Shown here in pieces: positions 1 to 7,425 of a DNA stretch of 36,426 nucleotides (the first letter of the stretch is position 1; the number at the start of each line of letters is the position of its first letter). Origin of the DNA: Agromyces humi (GTDB lineage Bacteria > Actinomycetota > Actinomycetes > Actinomycetales > Microbacteriaceae); assembly GCF_009720255.1 (NCBI RefSeq), contig NZ_WJSP02000011.1, positions 1-36,426 on the forward strand, given 5' to 3'. The translations under genes were made by a program, and so were the position numbers. The notes beneath the pieces were generated by a model. The model had not been told where the DNA came from. It searched no databases and saw nothing but the letters and a program-made list of their open reading frames with translations.

Positions 1-439
1 CCTCAACTCCAAATGGTTCCGCGAGATCGTGACACTATCCGCTCACAACCAGGTGCGCGACGGTGCCAACGCCGCCAGAGCTGACGTCGACGCCGCTCGC
101 GCTGACGCCAACGCCGCCAGAGCTGATGCGGCCGCCGCGCGCAGGGAAGCCCGCGAAGCGCGGGACGATCTGGAGATTGTGAACCTGATCACCGAGCGGT
201 TCAAAGTCGGGGACCGCGTCGTGTACGCCGGCGAGGTCGTGGACGAAAGCTGGGGCGAGATCGCCCGAGCGGGAACCATCATCGCGGAGCGCAAGCAGCA
301 GCTGATCGACATCCGCTGGGACGGTGCCGGCCTGACCCTCGGGCAGGACGCTTCCGGGTTCAACCCCGGCCCGGCAGAAAGCGCCCGGTCATCATCGGAC
401 GGGTCCGGCGAAGGCTGCTGCCACTCCTGCCACTGCTGA
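1..439 (+). CDS. Coiled-coil protein with Cys-rich tail, 5' truncated
   Basis: The frame is open from the first bases of the window and the visible GTG at 29 has no ribosome site, so the true start is probably upstream. The N-terminal part is an Ala/Arg/Asp/Glu-rich coiled coil with a repeated 14-residue unit, encoded by an exact 20-base repeat at 65-84 and 107-126. A globular part follows (KVGDRVVYAGEVVDESWG), and the protein ends in a Cys/His cluster (GCCHSCHC) that could bind metal. The function is not recognised. The next gene has its own CATG box at 446, so this gene ends a transcription unit. Confidence 0.8.
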   Translation, partial: LNSKWFREIVTLSAHNQVRDGANAARADVDAARADANAARADAAAARREAREARDDLEIVNLITERFKVGDRVVYAGEVVDESWGEIARAGTIIAERKQQLIDIRWDGAGLTLGQDASGFNPGPAESARSSSDGSGEGCCHSCHC

Positions 440-445
440 CCTGCC

Positions 446-454
446 CCGCGCATG
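446..454 (+). promoter_or_regulatory. CATG-box promoter
   Basis: Exact CCGCGCATG. The standard offset puts +1 at C463, one of only three copies without a purine there (A462 is adjacent). It leads into a short leader with GAGGAGG before the gene at 492. Confidence 0.7.
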
Positions 455-491
455 GGTGTCTACTGACCGACCCCAACCCGAGGAGGACCAC

Positions 492-707
492 ATGGCCACT
501 GGAATCGAGAACATCCCCGTCGGAGGGCACACCATCCCGCTCGGCACCCCCGTCACCGTGACCAAGCAGGGGGTCCTGCAGCCGTGGGAGGGTGTGACGG
601 TGTTCCGGCACGACCGGAACCGCACCTACCGGCTCCACTTCCCGAACGACACCTATGTAACCGCACACGAAAACGAGCTCACCGTGATCGCCCCGGAGCC
701 CGCGTGA
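492..707 (+). CDS. Small protein, unknown function (71 aa)
   Basis: The ATG at 492 lies 5-6 bases after GAGGAGG. The GTG at 456 in the same frame lies upstream of the predicted transcript start and was not used. The product looks like a compact beta-rich domain (GGHTIPLGTPVTVTKQGV, RLHFPNDTYVTAHENELTV), similar to small SH3-like barrels, but I cannot name a family. Its stop overlaps the next start (GTGA at 704-707), so the two genes should be translated together from the box at 446. Confidence 0.85.
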   Translation: MATGIENIPVGGHTIPLGTPVTVTKQGVLQPWEGVTVFRHDRNRTYRLHFPNDTYVTAHENELTVIAPEPA

Positions 708-1066
708 CCGCGTCGACGCCCAAGGCTCGCGCGATCGAGCTTGGCTACAACGCCGGGTGGCGGTGCTCCGAGCGCGGCGGGTACAGCCTGTCGAACGCCT
801 GGACGAGCAACGGGCCCGAGGAGAACCGCGACATCTACCACCGCAAGGGTGGCAAAGGCAGCGGGGACGCATTCCTCGACGGCTACCTCGACCACGCTGC
901 CGAGCATGAGCGCGGCCAATCACTCCCGCGGCTCCTCGCGACGGTGACCGCGCGGGTGCACTCAGCGGGCGCAGCCGACGCCGTCTACACGTCATGGCCG
1001 ATGCCATACCCGGACGCCATGGCCGCCGCCGCGAAGATCCCCTGCTCGTGGATCGAAGAGGTCTGA
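704..1066 (+). CDS. Unknown protein (120 aa)
   Basis: The GTG start overlaps the stop of the preceding gene by four bases and has GGAG five bases upstream. The sequence has an aromatic N-terminal part (GYNAGWRCSERGGYSLSNAW) and an Ala-rich helical C-terminal part. No family is recognised. It is the last gene of a two-gene unit and is followed by a strong hairpin at 1083-1116, where transcription meets the convergent gene 1134-1889. Confidence 0.85.
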   Translation: MTASTPKARAIELGYNAGWRCSERGGYSLSNAWTSNGPEENRDIYHRKGGKGSGDAFLDGYLDHAAEHERGQSLPRLLATVTARVHSAGAADAVYTSWPMPYPDAMAAAAKIPCSWIEEV

Positions 1067-1082
1067 GGCCGACTTCACAGAC

Positions 1083-1116
1083 AAGCGGCGCCGGGGATCG
1101 TTCCCAGGCGCCGCTT
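1083..1116. terminator. Bidirectional terminator hairpin
   Basis: A perfect 10-bp inverted repeat (AAGCGGCGCC at 1083-1092, GGCGCCGCTT at 1107-1116) with a 14-base loop lies between the convergent genes ending at 1066 and 1134. It ends in TT on one side and, read from the other strand, also in TT. Confidence 0.8.
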
Positions 1117-1133
1117 CGATGTTGTCTCGGACG

Positions 1134-1889
1134 CTACTCGCGCGGCGCACCATTCGAGCAGCCGGCGCTGACGGTGAGCCCGGTGTCGACCGCGGCGGCA
1201 GCAGCTCGCTTCGCCGCCACCCGCTCCGCGAACGCAGCCTTCAACCGCAGGTACTCGTCGCTGTGCGTGTCACCCGACGAGACCGTCCCGCTGCTGGCGT
1301 AGGAGACCTCAGCGGCGTACCACCCGTCGTCGTCGGAGTCGTCGTAACCCCAATCGGCTTCCTGGGCTGCAGCCTCGGCCGCAGCGGCCGCCGCAGCTGC
1401 GGCAGCCGCCTCGGCTGCAGCTTGCTCAGCGGCGATCCGCTCCGCTTCCTTCCGGTCCCACTCGGCGATCTCGGCGCGAGCCTGGTCGACGGATGCTTGG
1501 AACCGGGCGACCGCTGCGGTAACCGCTGTGCCGACCTCGGCGCCGGCGGAGTCACGGGCGAGGGTCTCGTAGTCACCGAGGAGCGCATCGGCGCGAGCAT
1601 CACCGAGCTTCCCGCGGAGCTCAGCGGCGACGCCGTGAGCGGCTGCCGTGACCTCACCGACGTTCGTCCTCGCTGACACCAGTTGCGCGGCGGGCAGGTC
1701 GAACGACACCGACCCGAGACCCACATGTCCTCGGTTCGCGGCGATCGCGGCGACCCGCTCATTCGCGACGCGTTCCGTGTCCCAGTACGCGCCGGTGCTG
1801 AACAGCAGCCCGGTGAGGACGGCAGCGCCGGTCATCACCGTGGCCGCGCGGCGGGCGCGGAATCCGTTGGGTCTCACCAGGGCATCCAT
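1134..1889 (-). CDS. Membrane-anchored Ala-rich surface protein
   Basis: The product is 251 aa from the ATG at 1889, which follows GGAGG by eight bases; an in-frame ATG at 1904 overlaps that ribosome site. An Arg-rich start (FRARRAATV) and one hydrophobic segment at about residues 15-34 predict a type II signal anchor with the rest outside the cell. The exterior part is helical with a long Ala/Glu tract, then an acidic Asp/Ser/Tyr/Trp-rich stretch, and ends near a lone Cys (SAGCSNGAPRE). No exact CATG box precedes it; only a degenerate GCCGCATG lies on the minus strand near 1950-1957. It is probably regulated separately from its forward neighbours. Function unknown. Confidence 0.8.
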   Translation of the reverse strand: MDALVRPNGFRARRAATVMTGAAVLTGLLFSTGAYWDTERVANERVAAIAANRGHVGLGSVSFDLPAAQLVSARTNVGEVTAAAHGVAAELRGKLGDARADALLGDYETLARDSAGAEVGTAVTAAVARFQASVDQARAEIAEWDRKEAERIAAEQAAAEAAAAAAAAAAAEAAAQEADWGYDDSDDDGWYAAEVSYASSGTVSSGDTHSDEYLRLKAAFAERVAAKRAAAAAVDTGLTVSAGCSNGAPRE

Positions 1890-1966
1890 CGATCGAGCCT
1901 CCATGAAGTCTGCGGCCGCACCCGGAAGGGAGGCGGTCCGAAGGGGAGACATGCGGCAGCCAGGCC

Positions 1967-1975
1967 CCGCGCATG
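1967..1975 (+). promoter_or_regulatory. CATG-box promoter
   Basis: Exact CCGCGCATG. Predicted +1 is G1984, giving a 16-base leader with AGGAG before the TTG start at 2000. Confidence 0.8.
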
Positions 1976-1999
1976 ACCTGATCGACGACAGGAGACCCG

Positions 2000-2464
2000 T
2001 TGACCGACACCGAGACCGGGCCGACCATGCGGTCTAGCGCCAGACACTTCGACCGCCGCCCCACCGCGCAGTGGAAGCCCGCACGCGCCGACCATGGCAT
2101 CCGCCGCTGGGGTGTCCAGAAGGACCACCCGTCGGGTGAGCCGCTTCTCGACCTCACCGACGCGGGCATGCCGCGCCGGTACGAGACCGAGCTCGGCGCC
2201 GCCCGCCGCGCCGTCACGCTGAACGACGAGGAAGCCGTCCCGCTCACCAACGAACCGAACCGGCTCCTGAGCCTCCTCCGATCCGTCGCGGAGGACGAGC
2301 GTTCGGTCGACCTGGCGTTCTGGGTGACGGAGATCGACAACGGCGGCGTCTGGGACGCGTTCACCGACGCGGACGTGCGGCACGCCCGGAAGGTGATCGT
2401 CCGCCTGCAGAACGTGCTCCGCACCACCAACCTCACCCTCGACCGGCGACACCGCCGGCTGTGA
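2000..2464 (+). CDS. Unknown protein (154 aa)
   Basis: The TTG start at 2000 is preceded by AGGAG with five bases between. The ATG at 2027 is an alternative without a ribosome site. The chain is hydrophilic, with a basic N-terminus (RSSARHFDRRPTAQW) and a helical C-terminal half (DVRHARKVIVRLQNVLRTTNLTL). No family is recognised. The last codons form a 6-bp hairpin (CCGGCG/CGCCGG, 2443-2458) that may act as a terminator before the box at 2473. Confidence 0.85.
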   Translation: MTDTETGPTMRSSARHFDRRPTAQWKPARADHGIRRWGVQKDHPSGEPLLDLTDAGMPRRYETELGAARRAVTLNDEEAVPLTNEPNRLLSLLRSVAEDERSVDLAFWVTEIDNGGVWDAFTDADVRHARKVIVRLQNVLRTTNLTLDRRHRRL

Positions 2465-2472
2465 TCGTCAGG

Positions 2473-2481
2473 CCGCGCATG
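2473..2481 (+). promoter_or_regulatory. CATG-box promoter, leaderless
   Basis: Exact CCGCGCATG. Predicted +1 is A2490, the first base of the start codon of the next gene. No ribosome site lies between box and ATG. Confidence 0.85.
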
Positions 2482-2489
2482 AACGTCGT

Positions 2490-2786
2490 ATGACGACGAC
2501 CGATGCCGCGCGCGACGAAGCCTGGGCGGCCTACGCCCGCGAGGATGAGGAGTTCACCGGCGGCAACCCCAAGGGGCGCGCCTACCGAGCCTTCCAGACG
2601 GCATTCACACAGGGTGTCACCGCCGGGCGCACCGCCCAGTTGGCCGACGTCCGCGCGGAGGTCCAACGGATGCTCAACGTCTACGTCGACCCGGACACCG
2701 GCAGCTTCGACGAGGACGCCTGGCGGTTCGTGAGCGAACTCCGCGAACTGGTCGGCACGACCGTCGACGAGCTGAGCGCCTCATGA
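2490..2786 (+). CDS. Unknown acidic protein (98 aa), leaderless
   Basis: The ATG is exactly 12 bases after the C of CATG and there is no Shine-Dalgarno sequence, so the mRNA is inferred to be leaderless. The product is acidic and mostly helical (DEAWAAYAREDEEFTGGNPKGRAYRAFQTAF; QLADVRAEVQRMLNVYV). No family is recognised. Its stop overlaps the next ATG (ATGA at 2783), so translation of the two is coupled. Confidence 0.85.
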   Translation: MTTTDAARDEAWAAYAREDEEFTGGNPKGRAYRAFQTAFTQGVTAGRTAQLADVRAEVQRMLNVYVDPDTGSFDEDAWRFVSELRELVGTTVDELSAS

Positions 2787-3100
2787 ACGGTCACGCGCAG
2801 GCGGCGCTCGAGAACGCCGAAGGCGCCGAACAAGCCCGGAAGGACTTCGCCGCAGGCGTCACCGTGAACCCGTTCACCAACGCCGGCGGGTGGCGCCGAC
2901 TGGCCTGGCAACGCCAGACCGAACTGCTCACCTGCCGGCGCGACCACGACCGGGCGAAATGCTGCTGGGAACACCAGGTTCACCTGCGCCCGTGGAACAG
3001 GTCGTTTCTGGGGATCACCTCCTGCCCCGTATGCAACGACGAAGCGAACGCAGCCCGCCGTGAACTGGCGTCGACCTCGGAAGAGGCGCGCCGGATCTGA
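2783..3100 (+). CDS. Small putative zinc-binding protein (105 aa)
   Basis: It starts within the ATGA overlap at 2783. It has a helical N-terminus and a Cys/His cluster: C51, C60, C61, H64 and a CPVC knuckle at C81/C84, which could hold one zinc ion. The C-terminus is a charged helix. Function unknown; nucleic-acid or protein binding is typical of such folds. It forms a unit with 2490-2786 under the box at 2473. Confidence 0.8.
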   Translation: MNGHAQAALENAEGAEQARKDFAAGVTVNPFTNAGGWRRLAWQRQTELLTCRRDHDRAKCCWEHQVHLRPWNRSFLGITSCPVCNDEANAARRELASTSEEARRI

Positions 3101-3112
3101 GCCCGCACGGCT

Positions 3113-3121
3113 CCGCGCATG
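3113..3121 (+). promoter_or_regulatory. CATG-box promoter, leaderless
   Basis: Exact CCGCGCATG. Predicted +1 is A3130, the first base of the next ATG. Confidence 0.85.
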
Positions 3122-3129
3122 ATCGGGGC

Positions 3130-3444
3130 ATGACGCACACGACCCCGCTCACCGCATCGCAGCAGGCCGCCCTCGACGGTGAAGGCGGCCAGTTCACCGC
3201 CAAGATCGCCGCCGACGGGCACGTCGAGTTCGTCACCGCCGAAGGCGAGCTCCTCCCGTTCACCATCTGGGCAGGCTGGTCCAGCCTCCGCGGCGGCATC
3301 CCCGTCATCGCCGTCAACACCGGCCGCGAAGTTCGCGAAGCGGCGTGGATCGCCGCGGGCACCTGGGGTGATGAGATCGACCCGGTGATCCTCGTCGACG
3401 AGGACGACGTCGTGTACGACCCGGCGCGCGTCTACACGGGTTGA
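3130..3444 (+). CDS. Unknown protein (104 aa), leaderless
   Basis: The ATG is at the predicted transcript start and no ribosome site is present. The sequence alternates beta-type segments (GQFTAKIAADGHVEFVTAEGELLPF) with a short helix and ends in an acidic strand pair (VILVDEDDVVYDPARVY). No family is recognised. It is the only gene of its unit, as the next box follows at 3469. Confidence 0.8.
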   Translation: MTHTTPLTASQQAALDGEGGQFTAKIAADGHVEFVTAEGELLPFTIWAGWSSLRGGIPVIAVNTGREVREAAWIAAGTWGDEIDPVILVDEDDVVYDPARVYTG

Positions 3445-3468
3445 TCGCAGGTTGGAGTGGCCACCCCG

Positions 3469-3477
3469 CCGCGCATG
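3469..3477 (+). promoter_or_regulatory. CATG-box promoter of the tdk unit
   Basis: Exact CCGCGCATG. Predicted +1 is G3486. The 35-base leader carries a 5-bp hairpin (CGCCG/CGGCG, 3489-3504) followed by GAGAAAGG and the tdk start. Confidence 0.8.
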
Positions 3478-3520
3478 TTGGACTCGGCCGCCGCAACACC
3501 GGCGCCGAGAAAGGTCCACG

Positions 3521-4135
3521 ATGGCGAAGCTGTATTTCCGGTACGGGGCGATGAACTCCGGCAAGACCACCGCGCTGCTCCAGGCTGCGTACAACTACGA
3601 GGAGCGCGGCCAGCGGGTGCTGGTCGCGAAGCCCGCCGTGGACACCAAGGGTGACCGCCACATCGTCTCCCGCCTCGGCGTGTCCCGCGAGGTCGACTTC
3701 ACCGTGACCGCCGACGACTCCTTCCGCGACCGGTTCATCGAGCACAGCCACCTCGCCTCCGCGAACACCGGCCAGGACGTGAGCTGCCTCATCGTCGACG
3801 AGGCGCAGTTCCTCACCGCCGCCCAGATCGACGACCTCCTTCGCATCGCCCTTCTCGACGGCATCCCCGTCCTCGCCTACGGCATCCGCACCGACTTCCA
3901 GACCGCCGCGTTCCCTGGCAGCCGACGCCTGCTCGAGGTGGCGCACAGCCTCGAAGAGTTGAAGACCATCTGCCGTTGCGGATCCAAGGCGATGTTCAAC
4001 GGCCGGAAGGTCGACGGCCGGTACGTGTTCGACGGCGACCAGGTCGCGATCGACGGCGTCCGGGTCGAATACGAGTCCCTGTGCGGCAAATGCTACCTCC
4101 GCGAAAGCGGCGGGGTGCTCACCCCGGCAGCCTGA
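3521..4135 (+). CDS. tdk: Thymidine kinase (type II)
   Basis: The product is 204 aa, the usual size of bacterial and phage type II thymidine kinases, which phosphorylate thymidine with ATP in the salvage route to dTTP. The P-loop is GAMNSGKTT at residues 9-17. The Walker B/catalytic motif DEAQF is at 93-97, with E95 the expected general base. GIRTDF at 121-126 matches the family YGLRTDF motif. The zinc-binding lasso has C188/C191 (CGKC) and a slightly odd first pair, C151-R-C153 (CxC rather than CxxC). It leads a unit with the gene at 4182. Supplying dTTP for rapid DNA synthesis fits a large phage, though such genes also occur on chromosomes. Confidence 0.96.
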   Translation: MAKLYFRYGAMNSGKTTALLQAAYNYEERGQRVLVAKPAVDTKGDRHIVSRLGVSREVDFTVTADDSFRDRFIEHSHLASANTGQDVSCLIVDEAQFLTAAQIDDLLRIALLDGIPVLAYGIRTDFQTAAFPGSRRLLEVAHSLEELKTICRCGSKAMFNGRKVDGRYVFDGDQVAIDGVRVEYESLCGKCYLRESGGVLTPAA

Positions 4136-4181
4136 CCGTCGCCGCATTCCTCAAAACCGTCACCAGCCCCCAAGGAGCCCA

Positions 4182-4493
4182 ATGTTCATCGTCCTCGCCG
4201 TGCAGTCCGACCGGCTGACCTTCGACAAGCTCGAGGCAGCCCTTCCGAAGGACATCCGCAACTTCGCCGCCAAGGCGTCATGGGAGGCCGGCCGAGGCGA
4301 AAACGGCGGGCCCCGGGAGGTTCGGATCCTCGGCAACGCCGTCCCCGTCGTCGTCGAGAAGATCGAGGCGGCCGCAGCCGCGATCTCCAAGCGCCCCGAC
4401 GTCGACCGTGTCGTCGTCCGCGCCGCCAGGCCGAAGGAGGACGACTGGTCGTCCGTGAAGGAGTGGGGCGCCGGCGAGGCGCTGGCGGCCTGA
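4182..4493 (+). CDS. Unknown protein (103 aa), tdk operon
   Basis: AAGGAG lies five bases before the ATG, 46 bases after tdk with no box between, so it is probably cotranscribed with tdk. The sequence suggests a small alpha/beta domain (FIVLAVQSDRLTFDKLEAAL; VPVVVEKIEAAAAAISKRPDVDRVVVRAARP). No family is recognised. Its final codons and following bases can form a 6-bp hairpin (CTGGCG/CGCCAG). Confidence 0.85.
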   Translation: MFIVLAVQSDRLTFDKLEAALPKDIRNFAAKASWEAGRGENGGPREVRILGNAVPVVVEKIEAAAAAISKRPDVDRVVVRAARPKEDDWSSVKEWGAGEALAA

Positions 4494-4592
4494 CGCTTCG
4501 CCAGGCGCTGTCCGCGTGGAAGACGTTCGATCTTGACGCGGGGCGGGCACTGGAGGACTCTTTCCCTGAACACTCATGATCTCGGGGGAATC

Positions 4593-5210
4593 ATGGACCA
4601 TCGCGGACGCCGTCTTCTTCTCACCGCCGGCATGGCATGTGTTTGCGCAACTGCCCTGGCCGGGTGCGTTGAGCCCACCTGGTTCGCCGGAACATCGTCC
4701 CCTGCCCCGGCCGGGAACAAACCCCGTGCGTATCTTCAGATCACGTTCTGCACGCCAGAGGGCGAAGGCCAGGACGACAAGCGACCTGACACCAACGTGG
4801 TCGTCTCGCTGAATGCGTCCCCTGTCAGCGCCATCACCCTCGGACGGTTGCTCGCCGGGGCGCAATTCGGTGTCGGAGAAACATGGGATGAAGGCACCTG
4901 GAACCCAGACCCGGACTCCGACGCTTCCCACATCGCCATTGCCGCCGATGCCAAGAGTCAAGAACTGGACAACGCAACGCTCACCCTCTCCTATGAGGTT
5001 GACGCAGCCCAGGACGCCATCGCCGGCGAAGAATGGCTGCACGGGTTCCAGGCTCGCATCGTGGACCCGTCCGGCAAGCTCCGCCAGTGGGGAATGAGCC
5101 GAAGGCCGGTGAAGCTCAACGAAGACTGGGACGGCAAGTCGCAGACGTTCAAACTGGCGGAGGAGTCCAGCCGAAGCGACCAATGGCTTTATCCATGCCC
5201 TGGCGCGTAA
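4593..5210 (+). CDS. Putative lipoprotein (205 aa)
   Basis: The ATG at 4593 follows GGGGGAATC. An Arg-containing N-terminus, a hydrophobic core and a lipobox (L22-A23-G24-C25) predict export and lipid attachment at C25. The mature part starts with a Pro/Ala/Ser linker, followed by a beta-rich domain (VVVSLNASPVSAITLGRLL; LTLSYEV) and a second Cys pair candidate (FCTPEGEG; YPCPGA). No CATG box precedes it; a TTGACG sequence lies about 60 bases upstream without a convincing -10. It may be a surface protein of the lysogen or plasmid-bearing cell; function unknown. Confidence 0.85.
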   Translation: MDHRGRRLLLTAGMACVCATALAGCVEPTWFAGTSSPAPAGNKPRAYLQITFCTPEGEGQDDKRPDTNVVVSLNASPVSAITLGRLLAGAQFGVGETWDEGTWNPDPDSDASHIAIAADAKSQELDNATLTLSYEVDAAQDAIAGEEWLHGFQARIVDPSGKLRQWGMSRRPVKLNEDWDGKSQTFKLAEESSRSDQWLYPCPGA

Positions 5211-5212
5211 CT

Positions 5213-5221
5213 CCGCGCATG
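5213..5221 (+). promoter_or_regulatory. CATG-box promoter, leaderless
   Basis: Exact CCGCGCATG two bases after the TAA of the preceding gene. Predicted +1 is A5230, the first base of the next ATG. Confidence 0.85.
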
Positions 5222-5229
5222 GACGGGCC

Positions 5230-5469
5230 ATGACCCAGACCCTCACGGCGGACACCGCAGCACCCACAGCAGACCGCGACGTCACCTTCATCGTCCGGCT
5301 CGACAACCACGACCGTGAGTCCTGCCCGGACAGTCCGTGGATCGCCGCGCTCGTCGGTTCGGGCGTGCCCGCGGGTGTCGGCACCACCCCTGAGGCGGCG
5401 TTGGCGGAGCTGCTCGCCGGTGTCAGCTGGTCGCAGGAGGTCGCGGAGCGTTCCGGCACGAGTGGCTGA
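5230..5469 (+). CDS. Small protein with HicB-like pattern (79 aa), leaderless
   Basis: The ATG is at the predicted +1. After a low-complexity Thr/Ala start, the core (TFIVRLDNHDRESCPDSPW ... GVPAGVGTTPEAALAELLAGV) follows the strand-strand-helix pattern of the HicB antitoxin partial RNase H fold, including the T-PEAALAE helix start. There is no HicA-like toxin beside it and no DNA-binding tail, so an antitoxin role is only a possibility. Confidence 0.8.
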   Translation: MTQTLTADTAAPTADRDVTFIVRLDNHDRESCPDSPWIAALVGSGVPAGVGTTPEAALAELLAGVSWSQEVAERSGTSG

Positions 5470-5567
5470 TCGGCTAACCAGATGCAGCCGGTTTGGTGAA
5501 TCGCGCCCGACCCCCGATGATGTCCTGAGTGTTGACCCCACTTCGGGGGTAGTGGGGTAGGTGTGTT

Positions 5568-6539
5568 GTGCAGCCGGAAGCTGTCGTCGAACGGCTGCAG
5601 GTCCTCGACCGCCTCGGAAACTGGGCAGCCGACCAGATCCGCTACGGACTCACCCCACCCACCATGCTGAGCTACCGGCTCGGCCGACACACCACCCCGC
5701 ACGACTGGGTGTGCAACGGATTCCCGCCCGAAATCTCCGCGACCATCCGCGACCACTGGGACTTCCCCGACTACAACACCTGGTCCGGATTCGACTCGCT
5801 CGTCTCCACGCCATGCGAAGTCTGGATGGGGATCGCCGACACCGCCATCGGAGTGGACGCCCGCGTCTACCCGGTCTCACAGTTCGACCGGACCGTGCAC
5901 GCGCTCAGCCCGCAATTCCAACAACTCGAGCGTCTCGGCGCCGCTGTTGACATGACCATCCTCGACCAGCTCCGCGACCTCCCCAGGCCCGAACCGATCG
6001 ACCGGACACTCATGATCCAGACGATCTCCGCTTCCGCAGCCGCGCTCGACGGTTCGATCACCCGCAGCGTCTCCCGCGCCGGACGCCGAGGGATCCGCAC
6101 CCACGTCATCGCCCCCATCCCCGAAGCTCACGCCGTCTACAAAGCCCGGGACGGCTACCACCTCGGATGGAAGCTCGAGGCGAGCGGCGTCACAGGCCGC
6201 GCCATCGTCGCCGAACACCTCCGCGCCTGGGCCCAGACCAGCTTCCCCGTCTACCTCCAACACCGGTGGGAGCACGACCTCAACGACATCCGCACCAGGT
6301 ACGCGCGACTCGTCGAGAAAAGCCACGGCAACCCGCCGACGTACAACCGGGCCGCCCAGGCGTTCCGAGACATCGCCGGACACTGGTTCGGCGGGGACGT
6401 TCTCGCCGCATCCGCCGCGATCGACCTCCCAGTCCGAGACATCCCGCACCACGTCACCGCATGGTCGGCAAGCCGCCGATCTGCCGCACGCGCTCACAGC
6501 CCGCGGACCGGGAGCCACAGCACGGTGCCGCGCGGCTAG
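5568..6539 (+). CDS. Unknown protein (323 aa)
   Basis: The GTG start at 5568 is best supported by AGGTG a few bases upstream, though this site is weak. No CATG box precedes it. The chain is soluble, Trp- and His-rich (TPHDWVCNGFPPEI, DHWDFPDYNTWSGFDSL, WAQTSFPVYLQHRWEHDL) and ends in a basic Ser/Arg tail. I recognise no domain. The 98-base upstream gap holds a 7-bp hairpin (ACCCCAC/GTGGGGT). It is one of the larger genes in the window, so it may be a core function of the element. Confidence 0.8.
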   Translation: MQPEAVVERLQVLDRLGNWAADQIRYGLTPPTMLSYRLGRHTTPHDWVCNGFPPEISATIRDHWDFPDYNTWSGFDSLVSTPCEVWMGIADTAIGVDARVYPVSQFDRTVHALSPQFQQLERLGAAVDMTILDQLRDLPRPEPIDRTLMIQTISASAAALDGSITRSVSRAGRRGIRTHVIAPIPEAHAVYKARDGYHLGWKLEASGVTGRAIVAEHLRAWAQTSFPVYLQHRWEHDLNDIRTRYARLVEKSHGNPPTYNRAAQAFRDIAGHWFGGDVLAASAAIDLPVRDIPHHVTAWSASRRSAARAHSPRTGSHSTVPRG

Positions 6540-6548
6540 TCTGCAGGC

Positions 6549-6992
6549 ATGGACGACCTCACCAGCCCAGACGCTGGAACCACCCCGGAGGCCGACGGGC
6601 GCAGGTACAGCTCGTTGAACGAGGCGCTGCAGGCGCACGGGATCCCGGTCGAGAACCACCGGTTCATCCAGGCCATCACCGAACAGGTCGGGATCGCTGA
6701 GTACTTCGGCACCTCGAGTTACATCAAGGCGGTCCGCCAGGGCGCTGGCCCAGCACTCAACATCTCCTACGGGTGGACGAACGGGTTCCGCTCCGAGGAA
6801 GAAGCCCGACGGGCCGCCGGCGAGGGCGCCAACATCTGGCCCAGCCAACGCGGGAAAGGGCAATGGGGCGTCGGGCACCCCGAACACGGCAGTGGGAGCG
6901 GCGGCGGAGCCCCGGCGAAGGTGAAACGCGACTACGGCGTATGCGAGGTGTGCTTCACCGCGTACTCCGCGAACGGCAGCTGCCTCTGCTGA
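6549..6992 (+). CDS. Unknown protein with C-terminal Cys knuckles (147 aa)
   Basis: The ATG at 6549 has only a weak ribosome site. TAGTCT, a plausible host-type -10, is placed so that +1 would be the A of the ATG, so this too may be leaderless but without a CATG box. The N-terminal half is hydrophilic; a Gly/Ser linker (GSGSGGG) leads to four Cys at C132, C135, C145 and C147, a likely zinc site. Function unknown. Confidence 0.8.
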   Translation: MDDLTSPDAGTTPEADGRRYSSLNEALQAHGIPVENHRFIQAITEQVGIAEYFGTSSYIKAVRQGAGPALNISYGWTNGFRSEEEARRAAGEGANIWPSQRGKGQWGVGHPEHGSGSGGGAPAKVKRDYGVCEVCFTAYSANGSCLC

Positions 6993-7012
6993 CTGCGCAG
7001 CATGCAGGCTGG

Positions 7013-7021
7013 CCGCGCATG
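7013..7021 (+). promoter_or_regulatory. CATG-box promoter, long leader
   Basis: Exact CCGCGCATG. Predicted +1 is G7030. The 77-base leader before the gene at 7107 is the longest in the set and has short GC-rich inverted repeats. Confidence 0.75.
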
Positions 7022-7106
7022 ACGTGATCGACAGAGACGGCCTCGCCACGGCGGAGGTCCACCATCACGAAGCAGGCCGGATGACGGCCGTTAGGAAGGG
7101 GCAAAC

Positions 7107-7361
7107 ATGCCTCCGTACTGCGAGATCCACGGCCGGCACCACAGCTCACGCGAGTGCGAATACGAGATCGCTCTCGACCAGGCAGCCGCGCGCGCGGCGC
7201 GCGAGAAGGTGGACCGTGATGCCCGCATTGCCCGAGCCACCAAGCTCGGTCTCGCCGCCTACGCGACGGCGCACGGCGTCCCAGTCGACGACGTGAACCC
7301 GACCGACCTCGGCCTCCAGGAGACCATCGACCTCATGGTCGCAGAACTCGCGACCGCCTGA
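7107..7361 (+). CDS. Small putative metal-binding protein (84 aa)
   Basis: The ATG follows AGGAAGGGG. Residues 5-17 hold C5, H8, H11, H12 and C17 in a His/Cys-rich turn (YCEIHGRHHSSRECEYE), followed by an Ala/Arg-rich helix and a C-terminal helix (GLQETIDLMVAELATA). No family is recognised. It stands alone between the box at 7013 and the terminator at 7374. Confidence 0.8.
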   Translation: MPPYCEIHGRHHSSRECEYEIALDQAAARAAREKVDRDARIARATKLGLAAYATAHGVPVDDVNPTDLGLQETIDLMVAELATA

Positions 7362-7373
7362 AGTGCAGCACCC

Positions 7374-7407
7374 GACGCCGGCCGCAACCACCTGTGCGGC
7401 CGGCGTC
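7374..7407 (+). terminator. Terminator hairpin
   Basis: A perfect 13-bp stem (7374-7386 with 7395-7407, GACGCCGGCCGCA and its complement) and an 8-base loop. It ends one base before the CATG box at 7409. Confidence 0.85.
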
Positions 7408-7408
7408 G

Positions 7409-7417
7409 CCGCGCATG
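7409..7417 (+). promoter_or_regulatory. CATG-box promoter, leaderless
   Basis: Exact CCGCGCATG directly after a terminator. Predicted +1 is A7426, the first base of the next ATG. Confidence 0.85.
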
Positions 7418-7425
7418 GACGTGTC

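Noticed and set aside
452-466. Four-codon frames opened by the ATG inside the box (for example ATG GGT GTC TAC TGA; similar at 2480, 3119, 5219)
   Set aside because: The predicted transcript starts downstream of this ATG, and in other copies the frame runs on for many codons, so the ATG belongs to the promoter box and is not a mini-gene.
1950-1957. GCCGCATG on the minus strand ahead of 1134-1889 as a box
   Set aside because: It lacks two bases of the box and the predicted +1 would be a T; it is kept only as a possible degenerate copy.
3979-3987. C151-R-C153 in thymidine kinase as a sign of inactivation
   Set aside because: All nucleotide-binding and catalytic motifs are intact and the second Cys pair is normal, so the CxC spacing is treated as a natural variant.
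4278-5756. Long reverse open frame opposite the 4182 gene and the lipoprotein
   Set aside because: It lacks a ribosome site and recognisable sequence and runs antisense to two well-supported genes; long antisense frames are expected in G+C-rich coding DNA.
5877-7049. Reverse open frame of about 390 codons opposite 5568-6992
   Set aside because: No ribosome site or recognisable domain; the forward genes have better start signals and continuous spacing with boxed units.
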